DNA of 64,000 nucleotides, taken from assembly GCA_024402695.1 (NCBI GenBank), contig JAKSTG010000009.1:18673-82672 (forward strand), in the 5' to 3' direction. Shown here in pieces: positions 1 through 6,751 of the stretch; position 1 is the stretch's first letter, and every line of letters starts with the position of its first letter. Made by a program: the position numbers and the translations under genes. Under the pieces are notes generated by a model. The model saw only the letters and a list, made by a program, of their open reading frames with translations, ran no database searches and had not been told where the DNA came from. Source of the DNA: Treponema sp. (GTDB taxonomy: Bacteria; Spirochaetota; Spirochaetia; Treponematales; Treponemataceae).

Positions 1-240
1 AAAGGCCGCGTGAGGGATAGGAGGGGCCGCGAAGCGGTTCAAAATGCCGGAAGCTCGAGCTTTGCGAGGGCAGGCATTTTGAATGGAGGCGCTTTGACGC
101 CGGAACCCCGCATAGCCCGACGGGGCGGCGGTTTGTTTGTGGCCAGCGGTACCTGTCCGCGGCGGCCCACCCGCCGTGACAGAACGAAGCGCAATGCTCG
201 CGGCGTACACAGAGCCGCCGCACTGGCACGCCCCATATAC
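1..240. repeat. GC-rich palindromic intergenic element
   Basis: This stretch is much richer in G+C than the genes around it and contains no convincing gene. It is full of short inverted repeats: an 11-bp perfect pair at 38-48 and 73-83, a 6-bp pair (CGGCGG/CCGCCG) at 160-165 and 171-176, and another 6-bp pair at 200-205 and 216-221. Two small open frames cross it, one on each strand, but they are rich in arginine and alanine as expected from GC-rich DNA and lack ribosome binding sites. It may be part of a larger element cut by the window edge. No sequence match to the repeat at 6.3 kb was seen. Confidence 0.5.
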
Positions 241-260
241 CACATCATTATCTTTTTTGA

Positions 261-293
261 TATAATTCCACCCATAATTCTTTTATAGAGAGG
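261..293 (+). promoter_or_regulatory. purB -10 box and ribosome binding site
   Basis: A perfect TATAAT lies at 261-266, and the Shine-Dalgarno AGAGAGG lies at 287-293, five bases before the ATG at 299. No good -35 box is visible at the usual spacing. Confidence 0.55.
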
Positions 294-298
294 CCAAT

Positions 299-1735
299 AT
301 GTCTTTAACAAGTGTTTCGCCGGTTGACGGACGTTACGAAGGAAAAACAAAGTGTCTGCAGGGTTACTTCAGTGAAATGGCACTGATGAAATACCGCATT
401 TACACAGAAATCAATTACCTTATCAAACTGCTTGAAACTCCAATGCTCAAAAGCCGCATTACAAAGCCGGTTGATACAGCAAAGCTCCGCTCAATTATCG
501 ACATTACTGTTGAGGATGCAGAAATCGTAAAAGCATTCGAAACAAAAGGCTACAACGGAACACCTGCTACTAACCACGACGTAAAAGCCATCGAATATTT
601 TATCAAGACAAAAATCAAGGAAATGGGCATGGACGAAATTCTTGAATACGTTCACTTTGCCCTTACTTCAGAAGACATCAACAACATCAGCTACGGTCTT
701 ATGATCCGCGATGCTGTAAACGAAGTTGTGCTTCCTGAAATCCTTAAGATTTACGATACACTTTACAAACTTGCTTACGATAACAAAGATCTTTCAATGC
801 TGGCCCGCACACACGGACAGCCTGCAACTCCTGTTACTTTCGGAAAAGAAATCCTGGTATTCGTAAACCGCATGAAAGAAGAACTGGTTCAGCTTGGCAA
901 CATCGATATTCTGCTTAAGCTCAACGGTGCAACTGGCGGATTCAACGCTCACAACTTTGTATTCCCTGATTTTGACTGGATCAATTTCAGTCACGAACTT
1001 ATCAACAGCTTCAACGACAGCATTACTCCAATGGACAATGCTTACATGCACACAAAGCCTCTTAAAGTTCGCTTCAATCCAATCACACCACAGATTGAAC
1101 CACACGATTCTTATCTCCGCGTATTCGATGCAGTAAAACGCATCAACAATATCCTTATCGACTTTGCAATGGACACATGGCGTTATATTTCTGACGGATG
1201 GATCAAGCAGCGCACAGTTGCTGGTGAAATCGGTTCTTCAGCAATGCCACACAAAGTTAATCCAATCGACTTTGAAAATGCAGAAGGAAACTTCGGGTTC
1301 GCAAACTCAATGTTCGAATTCTTTGTTCGCAAACTTTGTATCAGCCGTCTCCAGCGCGACCTTACAGACTCAACTGTAGCAAGAAACTTTGGTGTAGCAT
1401 TCGCTCACTCAATGATCGGTTACGCTTCACTTCAGAAGGGACTCAGTAAGATTGAAGTTAACGCAGAAAAGATTTCTGACGTTCTTGCAAACACACCAGA
1501 AGTTATGGCTGAAGCATATCAGAATCTTCTCCGCATGAGCGGTGTTGATAAACCTTACGAACGTCTTAAGGAAATTACCCGTGGTAAGAAAGTTTCAATC
1601 GAAGACTTCCACAACCTGGCCCGTAACCTGGACGTAAACGACGAAGTAAAAGCAAGACTCCTTGCTGCAACTCCATCAAACTACACTGGTTTAAGCGGAA
1701 AAATCGTAGAACAGTTTGAACCAAAAATTAACTAA
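299..1735 (+). CDS. purB: Adenylosuccinate lyase
   Basis: Adenylosuccinate lyase is a cytoplasmic fumarase/aspartase-superfamily enzyme. It releases fumarate from SAICAR and from adenylosuccinate in purine synthesis. The 478-residue product is close to the length of the E. coli-type PurB. It carries the superfamily signature SSAMPHKVNPIDFENAEGN from about residue 313, which forms the mobile catalytic loop, and an ARTHGQPATPVTFGKE stretch near residue 170 typical of the second conserved region. The ATG at 299 is supported by AGAGAGG at 287-293. It is transcribed alone, with a clear terminator directly downstream. Identification is firm. Confidence 0.96.
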   Translation: MSLTSVSPVDGRYEGKTKCLQGYFSEMALMKYRIYTEINYLIKLLETPMLKSRITKPVDTAKLRSIIDITVEDAEIVKAFETKGYNGTPATNHDVKAIEYFIKTKIKEMGMDEILEYVHFALTSEDINNISYGLMIRDAVNEVVLPEILKIYDTLYKLAYDNKDLSMLARTHGQPATPVTFGKEILVFVNRMKEELVQLGNIDILLKLNGATGGFNAHNFVFPDFDWINFSHELINSFNDSITPMDNAYMHTKPLKVRFNPITPQIEPHDSYLRVFDAVKRINNILIDFAMDTWRYISDGWIKQRTVAGEIGSSAMPHKVNPIDFENAEGNFGFANSMFEFFVRKLCISRLQRDLTDSTVARNFGVAFAHSMIGYASLQKGLSKIEVNAEKISDVLANTPEVMAEAYQNLLRMSGVDKPYERLKEITRGKKVSIEDFHNLARNLDVNDEVKARLLAATPSNYTGLSGKIVEQFEPKIN

Positions 1736-1759
1736 GAATTAATTCTTTGACGAAATTGA

Positions 1760-1802
1760 AATCCCTTCTTTCTGTGGCTGCAGAAGAAGGGATTTTTTTT
1801 TC
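1760..1802 (+). terminator. purB rho-independent terminator
   Basis: An 11-bp perfect stem (1760-1770 with 1784-1794) is followed by a run of T residues to about 1802. It sits between convergent purB and the superoxide reductase gene. Confidence 0.9.
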
Positions 1803-1804
1803 GC

Positions 1805-2284
1805 CTAGCTGCTTTTCCAAAGTTTGTGAATGTTGCAGTATGCATAGGCGCCGATGACGCTTTCGTCGTCAAGTAAAAGGAACTGGGCGCTTGGAAGGTC
1901 TGTGGGGCAGAGGAACTTTTTCTGGATGCCTTTGTCCGTCATCAAGACTATCCACATGATGTAATGCTCTTTTTCCATGGGATGAAAAAACTCACCTACT
2001 GTGACAACCACTTTGTTTCCGGTCATTTGAATTATAGGTATGTGCTTTTCTGTTGCGCCTTCAGTTGTGCCTGGTTCAAGTTCTGACATTTTTTCACCAC
2101 AGCATACAGTGGGCACTTTTGTGTCATTTACGATGATCAGAAGTTTTCCGCATTTCTTGCAGATAAAAAACTGAAGCTTCAGGTTCATTATTTCCTTTCC
2201 GCCCAGTTCCAGAATTCTGGTTCTTTCTTCACAGAAATTTGTGAAAAGGCAGTTCACTCCGCTTACAAATGATTTTGAATCCAT
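1805..2284 (-). CDS. Desulfoferrodoxin-type superoxide reductase
   Basis: Superoxide reductase reduces superoxide to hydrogen peroxide without making oxygen, a common anaerobe defence. The N-terminal desulfoferrodoxin domain has a CKKC pair and a CC pair for the rubredoxin-like Fe site. The catalytic domain has the expected Fe ligands: His in KHIPII, His residues in HPMEKEH, and Cys plus His in YCNIHKLW near the C-terminus. So both iron centres look intact, unlike class III enzymes that lose the first. Two starts are plausible. The ATG at 2284 has a strong AAAGGAG, while the ATG at 2188 (MNLKLQFFICKKC) matches the normal family start and has GGAAAGG. The 32-residue extension (two Cys) is unexplained. 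Confidence 0.88.
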   Translation of the reverse strand: MDSKSFVSGVNCLFTNFCEERTRILELGGKEIMNLKLQFFICKKCGKLLIIVNDTKVPTVCCGEKMSELEPGTTEGATEKHIPIIQMTGNKVVVTVGEFFHPMEKEHYIMWIVLMTDKGIQKKFLCPTDLPSAQFLLLDDESVIGAYAYCNIHKLWKSS

Positions 2285-2372
2285 AGCTTATCTCCTTTTG
2301 TTAGATTTTCACCATAAGCCGAGGATAACATCATTTACATTTGAAAAGCCGTCAAGTTTCGGTCAACGGCAT

Positions 2373-3029
2373 TCAGCTTTCATTCTTTTCTTTTATGAAC
2401 TCTTCGATGAGCTGCTTCTTTGTCATGTTGTTCCTTTTCATTGCAGCTCTGATACGGCGGTAGATTGTTGATTCAGAAAATCCATCAAGCTCAATTGATT
2501 TCTGAAGATTGTTTTTGCTTAAGACTTCAAGGATCTTACGTTCATCTTCAAACAAAATCAGTTTGCGGCGTTCATATTTAGTTTCAAGAAGATGATTGAT
2601 GATATGAAGGAGCCAGGCGCTTCTTGTAATGTGAATAAAATAATGATTCAGGTTTTCTTCATTTAAGGCAAAGGCCACACTTACTGCAAGAAAGTAAAGG
2701 GTGATTGTCTGATATTTGTATTTGGGAACAAGCATCATTACTATGAAAACTGCAGTGAGCCCGGTGAAGTTGTTGTACAGATAAGTCTGATTGAAAGCGA
2801 TTATGAAAACCAGGACTACAGAATAAAAAAGATTGAAGACTGTGAAGCCAGGTCTTCTGAATATCCAGACCATAGGGATATAAAGAAACGCCATGGCTAT
2901 GACTACATAAGTCCCGATGAAAAAATTTTCCTGGAACCCTTTCCATATGTAAAGGATTCCAATCAGAAAAGAAAGAATGCTTGTAATGAGCAGGAAATGT
3001 TTTTCCTTTTGATCTTCAAAAACTCTCAT
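2373..3029 (-). CDS. Membrane protein with C-terminal helix-turn-helix
   Basis: The 218-residue product has about five hydrophobic segments in its first 130 residues. A charged linker follows, then a C-terminal region (SKNNLQKSIELDGFSESTIYRRI) that reads like a helix-turn-helix of the LuxR/sigma-4 kind. It would be an inner-membrane-tethered DNA-binding protein. I do not recognise a named family. An upstream in-frame ATG exists at 3050 but lies inside an 8+8 bp palindrome (3037-3058), so ATG 3029 is preferred; neither has a good Shine-Dalgarno. The gene follows the thioesterase gene with only a short gap and is probably co-transcribed with it. The palindrome suggests self-regulation. Confidence 0.6.
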   Translation of the reverse strand: MRVFEDQKEKHFLLITSILSFLIGILYIWKGFQENFFIGTYVVIAMAFLYIPMVWIFRRPGFTVFNLFYSVVLVFIIAFNQTYLYNNFTGLTAVFIVMMLVPKYKYQTITLYFLAVSVAFALNEENLNHYFIHITRSAWLLHIINHLLETKYERRKLILFEDERKILEVLSKNNLQKSIELDGFSESTIYRRIRAAMKRNNMTKKQLIEEFIKEKNES

Positions 3030-3036
3030 ACAAACG

Positions 3037-3058
3037 ATTCTAACACACATGTTAGAAT
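3037..3058. promoter_or_regulatory. Perfect 8+8 bp palindrome, candidate operator
   Basis: ATTCTAAC (3037-3044) and GTTAGAAT (3051-3058) form a perfect inverted repeat with a 6-bp centre. It lies between the thioesterase stop codon and the preferred start of the membrane HTH gene. There is no T-run, so it is more like an operator or small RNA hairpin than a terminator. Confidence 0.45.
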
Positions 3059-3063
3059 TATGT

Positions 3064-3468
3064 TTATTTTTTCATTCTAAGTTCATCAACCATGAATTCT
3101 TCAGGAACTTTGCATGGACGAAGAGTTGCGGCACTTACACAGGCCCAGTCAACATCAGCTTCAACACATACAGTTCCATCTTTTTTTCTCATGATCTGGT
3201 GGATTCTTCCGCTGATATAACCTGTCTTAGTCATTTCGCATTCGATAGTAAGTTCATCATCCTGAACTGCAGATGCTTTGTAATAAAGATCAACGTGAGT
3301 TACATAAAGGAAGTAACCTGCGGCATAAAAATCCTTGTATCTGAAGCCAATCTGATGGAGCATGTCCATACGGGCATATTCAAGATAGTTCTGGTAAACG
3401 GCATTGTTTACGTGATTGTAAGAGTCGATTTCGTAAGGACGAACGATAAGTGAAGTGTAAGTTTTCAT
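3064..3468 (-). CDS. Acyl-CoA thioesterase, hotdog fold (YbgC/4-HBT family)
   Basis: This 134-residue protein fits the single-domain 4-hydroxybenzoyl-CoA thioesterase/YbgC family, which hydrolyses acyl-CoA or acyl-ACP thioesters in the cytoplasm. The N-terminal stretch YEIDSYNHVNNAVYQNYLEY contains the family's Asp and His followed by the long central helix, and length matches the family. The substrate cannot be told from sequence. There is no Shine-Dalgarno. A strong promoter (TTGTCA, 17-bp spacer, TATTAT) places transcription start at or next to the ATG, so the message is probably leaderless. The gene is divergent from the lipoprotein gene at 3589 and upstream of the membrane HTH gene. Confidence 0.85.
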   Translation of the reverse strand: MKTYTSLIVRPYEIDSYNHVNNAVYQNYLEYARMDMLHQIGFRYKDFYAAGYFLYVTHVDLYYKASAVQDDELTIECEMTKTGYISGRIHQIMRKKDGTVCVEADVDWACVSAATLRPCKVPEEFMVDELRMKK

Positions 3469-3474
3469 AGTTTA

Positions 3475-3521
3475 ATAATAATGCGCTTTTTTGATTATGA
3501 CAATATTTGAAAAAATGTCAT
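3475..3521 (-). promoter_or_regulatory. Thioesterase promoter with overlapping inverted repeat
   Basis: On the minus strand the -35 TTGTCA (3503-3498) and -10 TATTAT (3480-3475) are 17 bp apart. Only six bases separate the -10 from the ATG at 3468. An inverted repeat ATGACA/TGTCAT (3497-3502 and 3516-3521) covers the -35, so it may be a repressor site. Confidence 0.6.
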
Positions 3522-3588
3522 AAAGGAAATGTATCTATTTTGAGATAAAATGGTTTATATAATGGATTTAAAAATAATGGGGAGAGTT

Positions 3589-4005
3589 ATGAAGAAAGTT
3601 ACACTCTTTGGATTTTTGCTTGCAGCCGTTGTTCTCTCGGGTTGCTTTTCAATTCCCGGATACGTTCATGAAGATGGTTCTATTACTCCGTCTTATGCTA
3701 AAGAAATTGTAATCGAAGCTGTAAAAGGTTCCATTTCAATTTCGCCTATGGAAACATCAAGAGGATTTTCAAACGTAAATCCTTTAAAATCAGATCCTGT
3801 AAGATCCCAGAAACAGAAAATGATTTTTCTTGTTGAAGGAAAAGAATATTATTACGACCTGGAAGGAAACCATAACGTGATTTTTTCGATCAGAACCTTG
3901 TCGGAAGAAGCAGAATTTAGGATTACCTACAAAGACGAAGAGATTGTATATACAATTCACAGTTCTGATTTAATGGACAAGGTTATTTATATTGAAAACT
4001 ATTAA
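3589..4005 (+). CDS. Small lipoprotein, unknown function
   Basis: The 138-residue product starts with MKKVTLFGFLLAAVVLSGC, a clear type II signal peptide with lipobox LSGC, so it should be a lipid-anchored envelope protein. The mature part is mostly short beta strands (KMIFLVEGKEYYYDL, EIVYTIHSSDL). I do not recognise the family. Start 3589 was chosen because GGGGAGAG lies just upstream and because the 13 extra in-frame codons would displace the signal peptide. A TATAAT at 3558-3563 is a plausible -10. Confidence 0.72.
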   Translation: MKKVTLFGFLLAAVVLSGCFSIPGYVHEDGSITPSYAKEIVIEAVKGSISISPMETSRGFSNVNPLKSDPVRSQKQKMIFLVEGKEYYYDLEGNHNVIFSIRTLSEEAEFRITYKDEEIVYTIHSSDLMDKVIYIENY

Positions 4006-4036
4006 GTGCCGGTGATTTTTGTGTTATATTTAATCT

Positions 4037-5182
4037 ATGGCACATTTTAATAAATCAGACTTAAAGCGCAATCAGTTTATGCTTAACGGCAAATTCCTGG
4101 CAAAAGGTTACGACTGGTGGTGGCATTCTTTTACAGCAATTGATGATGTTACAGGCGAAGAAAAGCCTTTCTTTGTTGAGTTCTTTACTTGCAATCCTCT
4201 TCTGGCACGCCCTGTTCCAACCTTCGGACAGCTGCCACAGAATCAGAAAAATAAAATCAGACCTTCATACTTAATGGTAAAAGCCGGAAGCTGGGGAAAA
4301 GACAAACGTCAGCTTCACCGCTTCTTTGCATGGAAGGATGTAAAGCTTCACAAGAAGGCACCTTATTCGATTGAAGCGGGAGATTGTTTCTGCAGCGATA
4401 CAGAACTTCGCGGTTCCATTCATCTGGCCGAAGGGGATGTAAGAAAGCATCCTGAATGGATGTGCGATGACGGAACTATGGAATGGAATCTGAAGCTGGA
4501 AAAGAAAGTTGCCTTCAACGTAGGCTATGGTGCCGGCGGATTTTTCCGCGCCCTTAAAGCTTTTGAAATGTACTGGCATGCAGAAGGCATGAAGACTGTT
4601 GTTTCTGGAACAGTAAAATTCCAGGGACATACATATACAGTAAAACCGGAAACTTCTTACGGTTATGCTGACAAAAACTGGGGAAGCAATTTTACAAGTC
4701 CTTGGGTATGGCTTTCGTCAAACAATCTGACAAGCAATGTCACTGGAAAGAAACTGGAAGATTCTGTATTTGATATTGGTGGCGGCTGTCCTAAAGTTTT
4801 CGGCATTCCACTGAAGAGAAAACTTTTGAGTGCTTTCTGGTATGAAGGAAAACCTTTTGAATACAACTTCTCAAAATTCTGGACTCACACAAAAACAAAG
4901 TTCAGTTTCCGCGAAGAATTCCAGGAAGTAATCTGGAACGTTGAACAGTCAAATAAAAATTCCGTGATGGTTACAGAAATCCACTGCAACAAAAAAGATA
5001 TGCTCTTTGTGAATTACGAAGCACCTAATGGAAAGAAACGTCACAATCAGTTATGGAACGGCGGTAACGGCTGGGGGAATGTAAAACTCTACAAGAAAAA
5101 TACGAAAGCCGAAGGCGGTCGTGAACTTATAGATGACATTGACGTAAAGAATGTTGGCTGTGAATACGGCGAATACTGTTAA
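4037..5182 (+). CDS. Tocopherol cyclase-like lipocalin-fold protein
   Basis: The 381-residue product resembles the Tocopherol_cycl family. It has the motif YADKNWG (family YAEKNWG) near residue 211, a tryptophan-rich N-terminal strand region (GYDWWWHSF) and further aromatic strands (WVWLSSNN, SAFWYEGKPF). Plant members cyclise prenylquinols to tocopherols, but bacterial relatives without tocopherol synthesis have unknown substrates, so a lipid or quinol ligand is only an inference. There is no signal peptide. There is no Shine-Dalgarno; a TATATT -10 at 4025-4030 lies six bases before the ATG, suggesting a leaderless message. The DUF218 gene follows 11 bp later. Confidence 0.72.
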   Translation: MAHFNKSDLKRNQFMLNGKFLAKGYDWWWHSFTAIDDVTGEEKPFFVEFFTCNPLLARPVPTFGQLPQNQKNKIRPSYLMVKAGSWGKDKRQLHRFFAWKDVKLHKKAPYSIEAGDCFCSDTELRGSIHLAEGDVRKHPEWMCDDGTMEWNLKLEKKVAFNVGYGAGGFFRALKAFEMYWHAEGMKTVVSGTVKFQGHTYTVKPETSYGYADKNWGSNFTSPWVWLSSNNLTSNVTGKKLEDSVFDIGGGCPKVFGIPLKRKLLSAFWYEGKPFEYNFSKFWTHTKTKFSFREEFQEVIWNVEQSNKNSVMVTEIHCNKKDMLFVNYEAPNGKKRHNQLWNGGNGWGNVKLYKKNTKAEGGRELIDDIDVKNVGCEYGEYC

Positions 5183-5193
5183 GAGCAGACCAG

Positions 5194-6063
5194 ATGATTT
5201 TTGTTGAGTTCGTTCTTGGAAACCTTTTCATTATTTATACAGTAATCCTCCATATTCTTTCGCCAGGAACAGTTCTTGATATTCTGACTTCATTCTGCAA
5301 TATCTGGCTTGTGGCGGGATTTTGTCTCATTGCTCTTTCGGTTTACCGTATCAAGCATGGTTATTCTTTGTGGAGCCGGATTCAGAAAAAATGGAAAAAA
5401 ATCATTCTGATTTTTGCAGGGCTTTGTGGTCTTGTGGCTTTGATAAATTTAGTTCTGATTTTTACTCCGCGCACTTTGAATCTGGAGAATGTGGCCTATG
5501 AAGAAAGCATCTCTGAAAAGGAAGCGCCATTTTCCAAGGACAACAAAGTTTATGTATTTTTGTTGGGTGGTGGAATCGACAAAAATGGAAAGCTTCCAAA
5601 GCCTGTAATCCGTCGCGTGGAAAAAACTGCAGAGTACATGAAGCTTAATGAAGAAGCAGTCTGCGTTGTTACAGGAGGAACTCTGAAATGGCTTCCTTAT
5701 CCGGAAGCTCCGGAACTTAAACGCCAGCTGGTTCGTCGCGGAATTCCAGAAGACAGAGTTTTTGTTGAAGATCAGGCACTGGATACAATTCAGAATCTTC
5801 AGAAAGGAACTGAGGTTCTGAAGCAGGAGCTGGGAGTTTCTACACGGGATGTTCTGGAGTCTCCTGTAATTCTGGTTTCAAGCAGATATCATTTAAGAAG
5901 AGCTCAGCGACTTGCCCATCGCATGGGTTTTGAAAATGTGACGGGGCTTGGTTCCCGCACTCCGGTTTTTCATGTGCCTATGGCCTATTTGCGGGAAATA
6001 TGTGCTTACGTTAAACTGAACGCAAGAATACTTCTTACAGGAAAACCTGAAAGGATTGAATAA
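5194..6063 (+). CDS. DUF218/YdcF-SanA-like membrane protein
   Basis: The N-terminal ~95 residues hold three hydrophobic segments. The rest is a DUF218 (YdcF/SanA/ElyC) domain: LGGGIDKNGKLPKPVIRRV, a VVTGG loop, GIPEDRVFVEDQALDTIQN, and ILVSSRYHLRRAQRLAHRMGF. ElyC and SanA members affect envelope integrity and lipid-carrier metabolism in E. coli; the exact activity is not established, so none is assigned. It lies between the tocopherol-cyclase-like gene and slyX (2-bp gap to slyX), which implies one operon of 4037-6266. Confidence 0.85.
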   Translation: MIFVEFVLGNLFIIYTVILHILSPGTVLDILTSFCNIWLVAGFCLIALSVYRIKHGYSLWSRIQKKWKKIILIFAGLCGLVALINLVLIFTPRTLNLENVAYEESISEKEAPFSKDNKVYVFLLGGGIDKNGKLPKPVIRRVEKTAEYMKLNEEAVCVVTGGTLKWLPYPEAPELKRQLVRRGIPEDRVFVEDQALDTIQNLQKGTEVLKQELGVSTRDVLESPVILVSSRYHLRRAQRLAHRMGFENVTGLGSRTPVFHVPMAYLREICAYVKLNARILLTGKPERIE

Positions 6064-6065
6064 CT

Positions 6066-6266
6066 ATGGAAGAACGACTGACAAACATAGAAATCAAACT
6101 TGCCTACATGGAAGACTTCATGAATCAGATTCAGGAAGTTGCTGTAAAGCAGGCCGAAGAAATTGAAAAACTTAAGCATGACAATCAGATCCTTTCCCAG
6201 AAATTGAAAGACGTTTACGAGAACATGGAAGGGGATATTCCAAACCGTAAACCGCCACACTACTAG
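6066..6266 (+). CDS. slyX: SlyX family protein
   Basis: This 66-residue protein is nearly all coiled coil (heptad-like MEERLTNIEIKLAYMEDFM onward) and ends in the family hallmark RKPPHY. Length and tail match SlyX of proteobacteria. The molecular function of SlyX is unknown. It starts two bases after the DUF218 stop, so translation is probably coupled. Confidence 0.88.
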   Translation: MEERLTNIEIKLAYMEDFMNQIQEVAVKQAEEIEKLKHDNQILSQKLKDVYENMEGDIPNRKPPHY

Positions 6267-6277
6267 AAATAAAAAAT

Positions 6278-6683
6278 GTAGGATTATTTTAAACATTCAA
6301 TAAATGTACATTGAGTTTAAATGTTCAAAAACTAACTCCCGGTCGCAAAATAGATGTGCAGGACGCACATGTTGTGCTGCACGTTGAGCGTGTATAGGAA
6401 CCTATAAAGCCACGCTCAAAGTGCCACTGCCCATCATATTTTGCTCCCTCGCGTTAGTTTTTGAGCTTTTGCGAACAAGTGCATTTATTTATATGTTTAA
6501 AATTCACGCAAGGAAGAAAAGCAAAGTTGTCAGAACTAAAAAGGCACTGTGTCGCTTTGCACATGTATGGTAAAAACAACACGCGAACAAAGACAATGGA
6601 GTACCGTGGGCAAGGAGCCGAGCAGAGCGAGCGACGGGGCTCCGCGGGAGGCCTCCATTGTTTTTGTGGGGAGTGTTGTTTTT
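6278..6683 (+). repeat. Palindromic dispersed repeat, long copy
   Basis: This accounts for most of the 485-bp gap between slyX and the methyltransferase. Bases 6278-6371 and about 6559-6683 match, almost exactly, the inverted repeat copy at 43657-43870. Between them lies about 194 bp present only here, flanked by the 7-mer GCACATG (6365-6371 and 6559-6565). In that insert, about 6420-6512 is an imperfect inverted copy of 6278-6370 (for example TTAGTTTTTGA is shared), and the centre carries a perfect hairpin (TTGAGCGTG 6384-6392 with CACGCTCAA 6411-6419; TATAGG with CCTATA inside). The right module is itself a long hairpin: 6572-6582 with 6673-6683, and 6593-6601 with 6653-6661. No protein is encoded. 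Confidence 0.85.
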
Positions 6684-6713
6684 AATATAAATGTACATTT
6701 AAAAATCCCTTAC
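6684..6713. repeat. Possible right inverted terminus of the repeat
   Basis: The segment reads AATGTACATTTA, a short A-rich stretch, then CCCTTAC. Read in reverse it resembles the left end near 6278-6310 (GTAGGATT and TAAATGTACATT) with about ten bases missing. It could be a degenerate terminal inverted repeat. The second copy lacks this end. Confidence 0.3.
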
Positions 6714-6751
6714 ACTTTTACTTTTATTGTCAAAATGTTACAGTTACTTCT

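Noticed and set aside
10..350. Open frames on both strands across the GC-rich start of the window
   Set aside because: They are Arg/Ala-rich, lack ribosome binding sites and domains, and follow from palindromic GC-rich DNA. The antisense one overlaps purB.
6391..6406. GTATAGGAAC resembling part of an FRT recombination site
   Set aside because: Only about ten bases match, and they form the centre of a simple hairpin. No recombinase or paired site is present.
6478..6505. AT-rich stretch slightly like a XerCD dif half-site
   Set aside because: The match is weak and the same stretch is explained as the inverted copy of the left repeat module.
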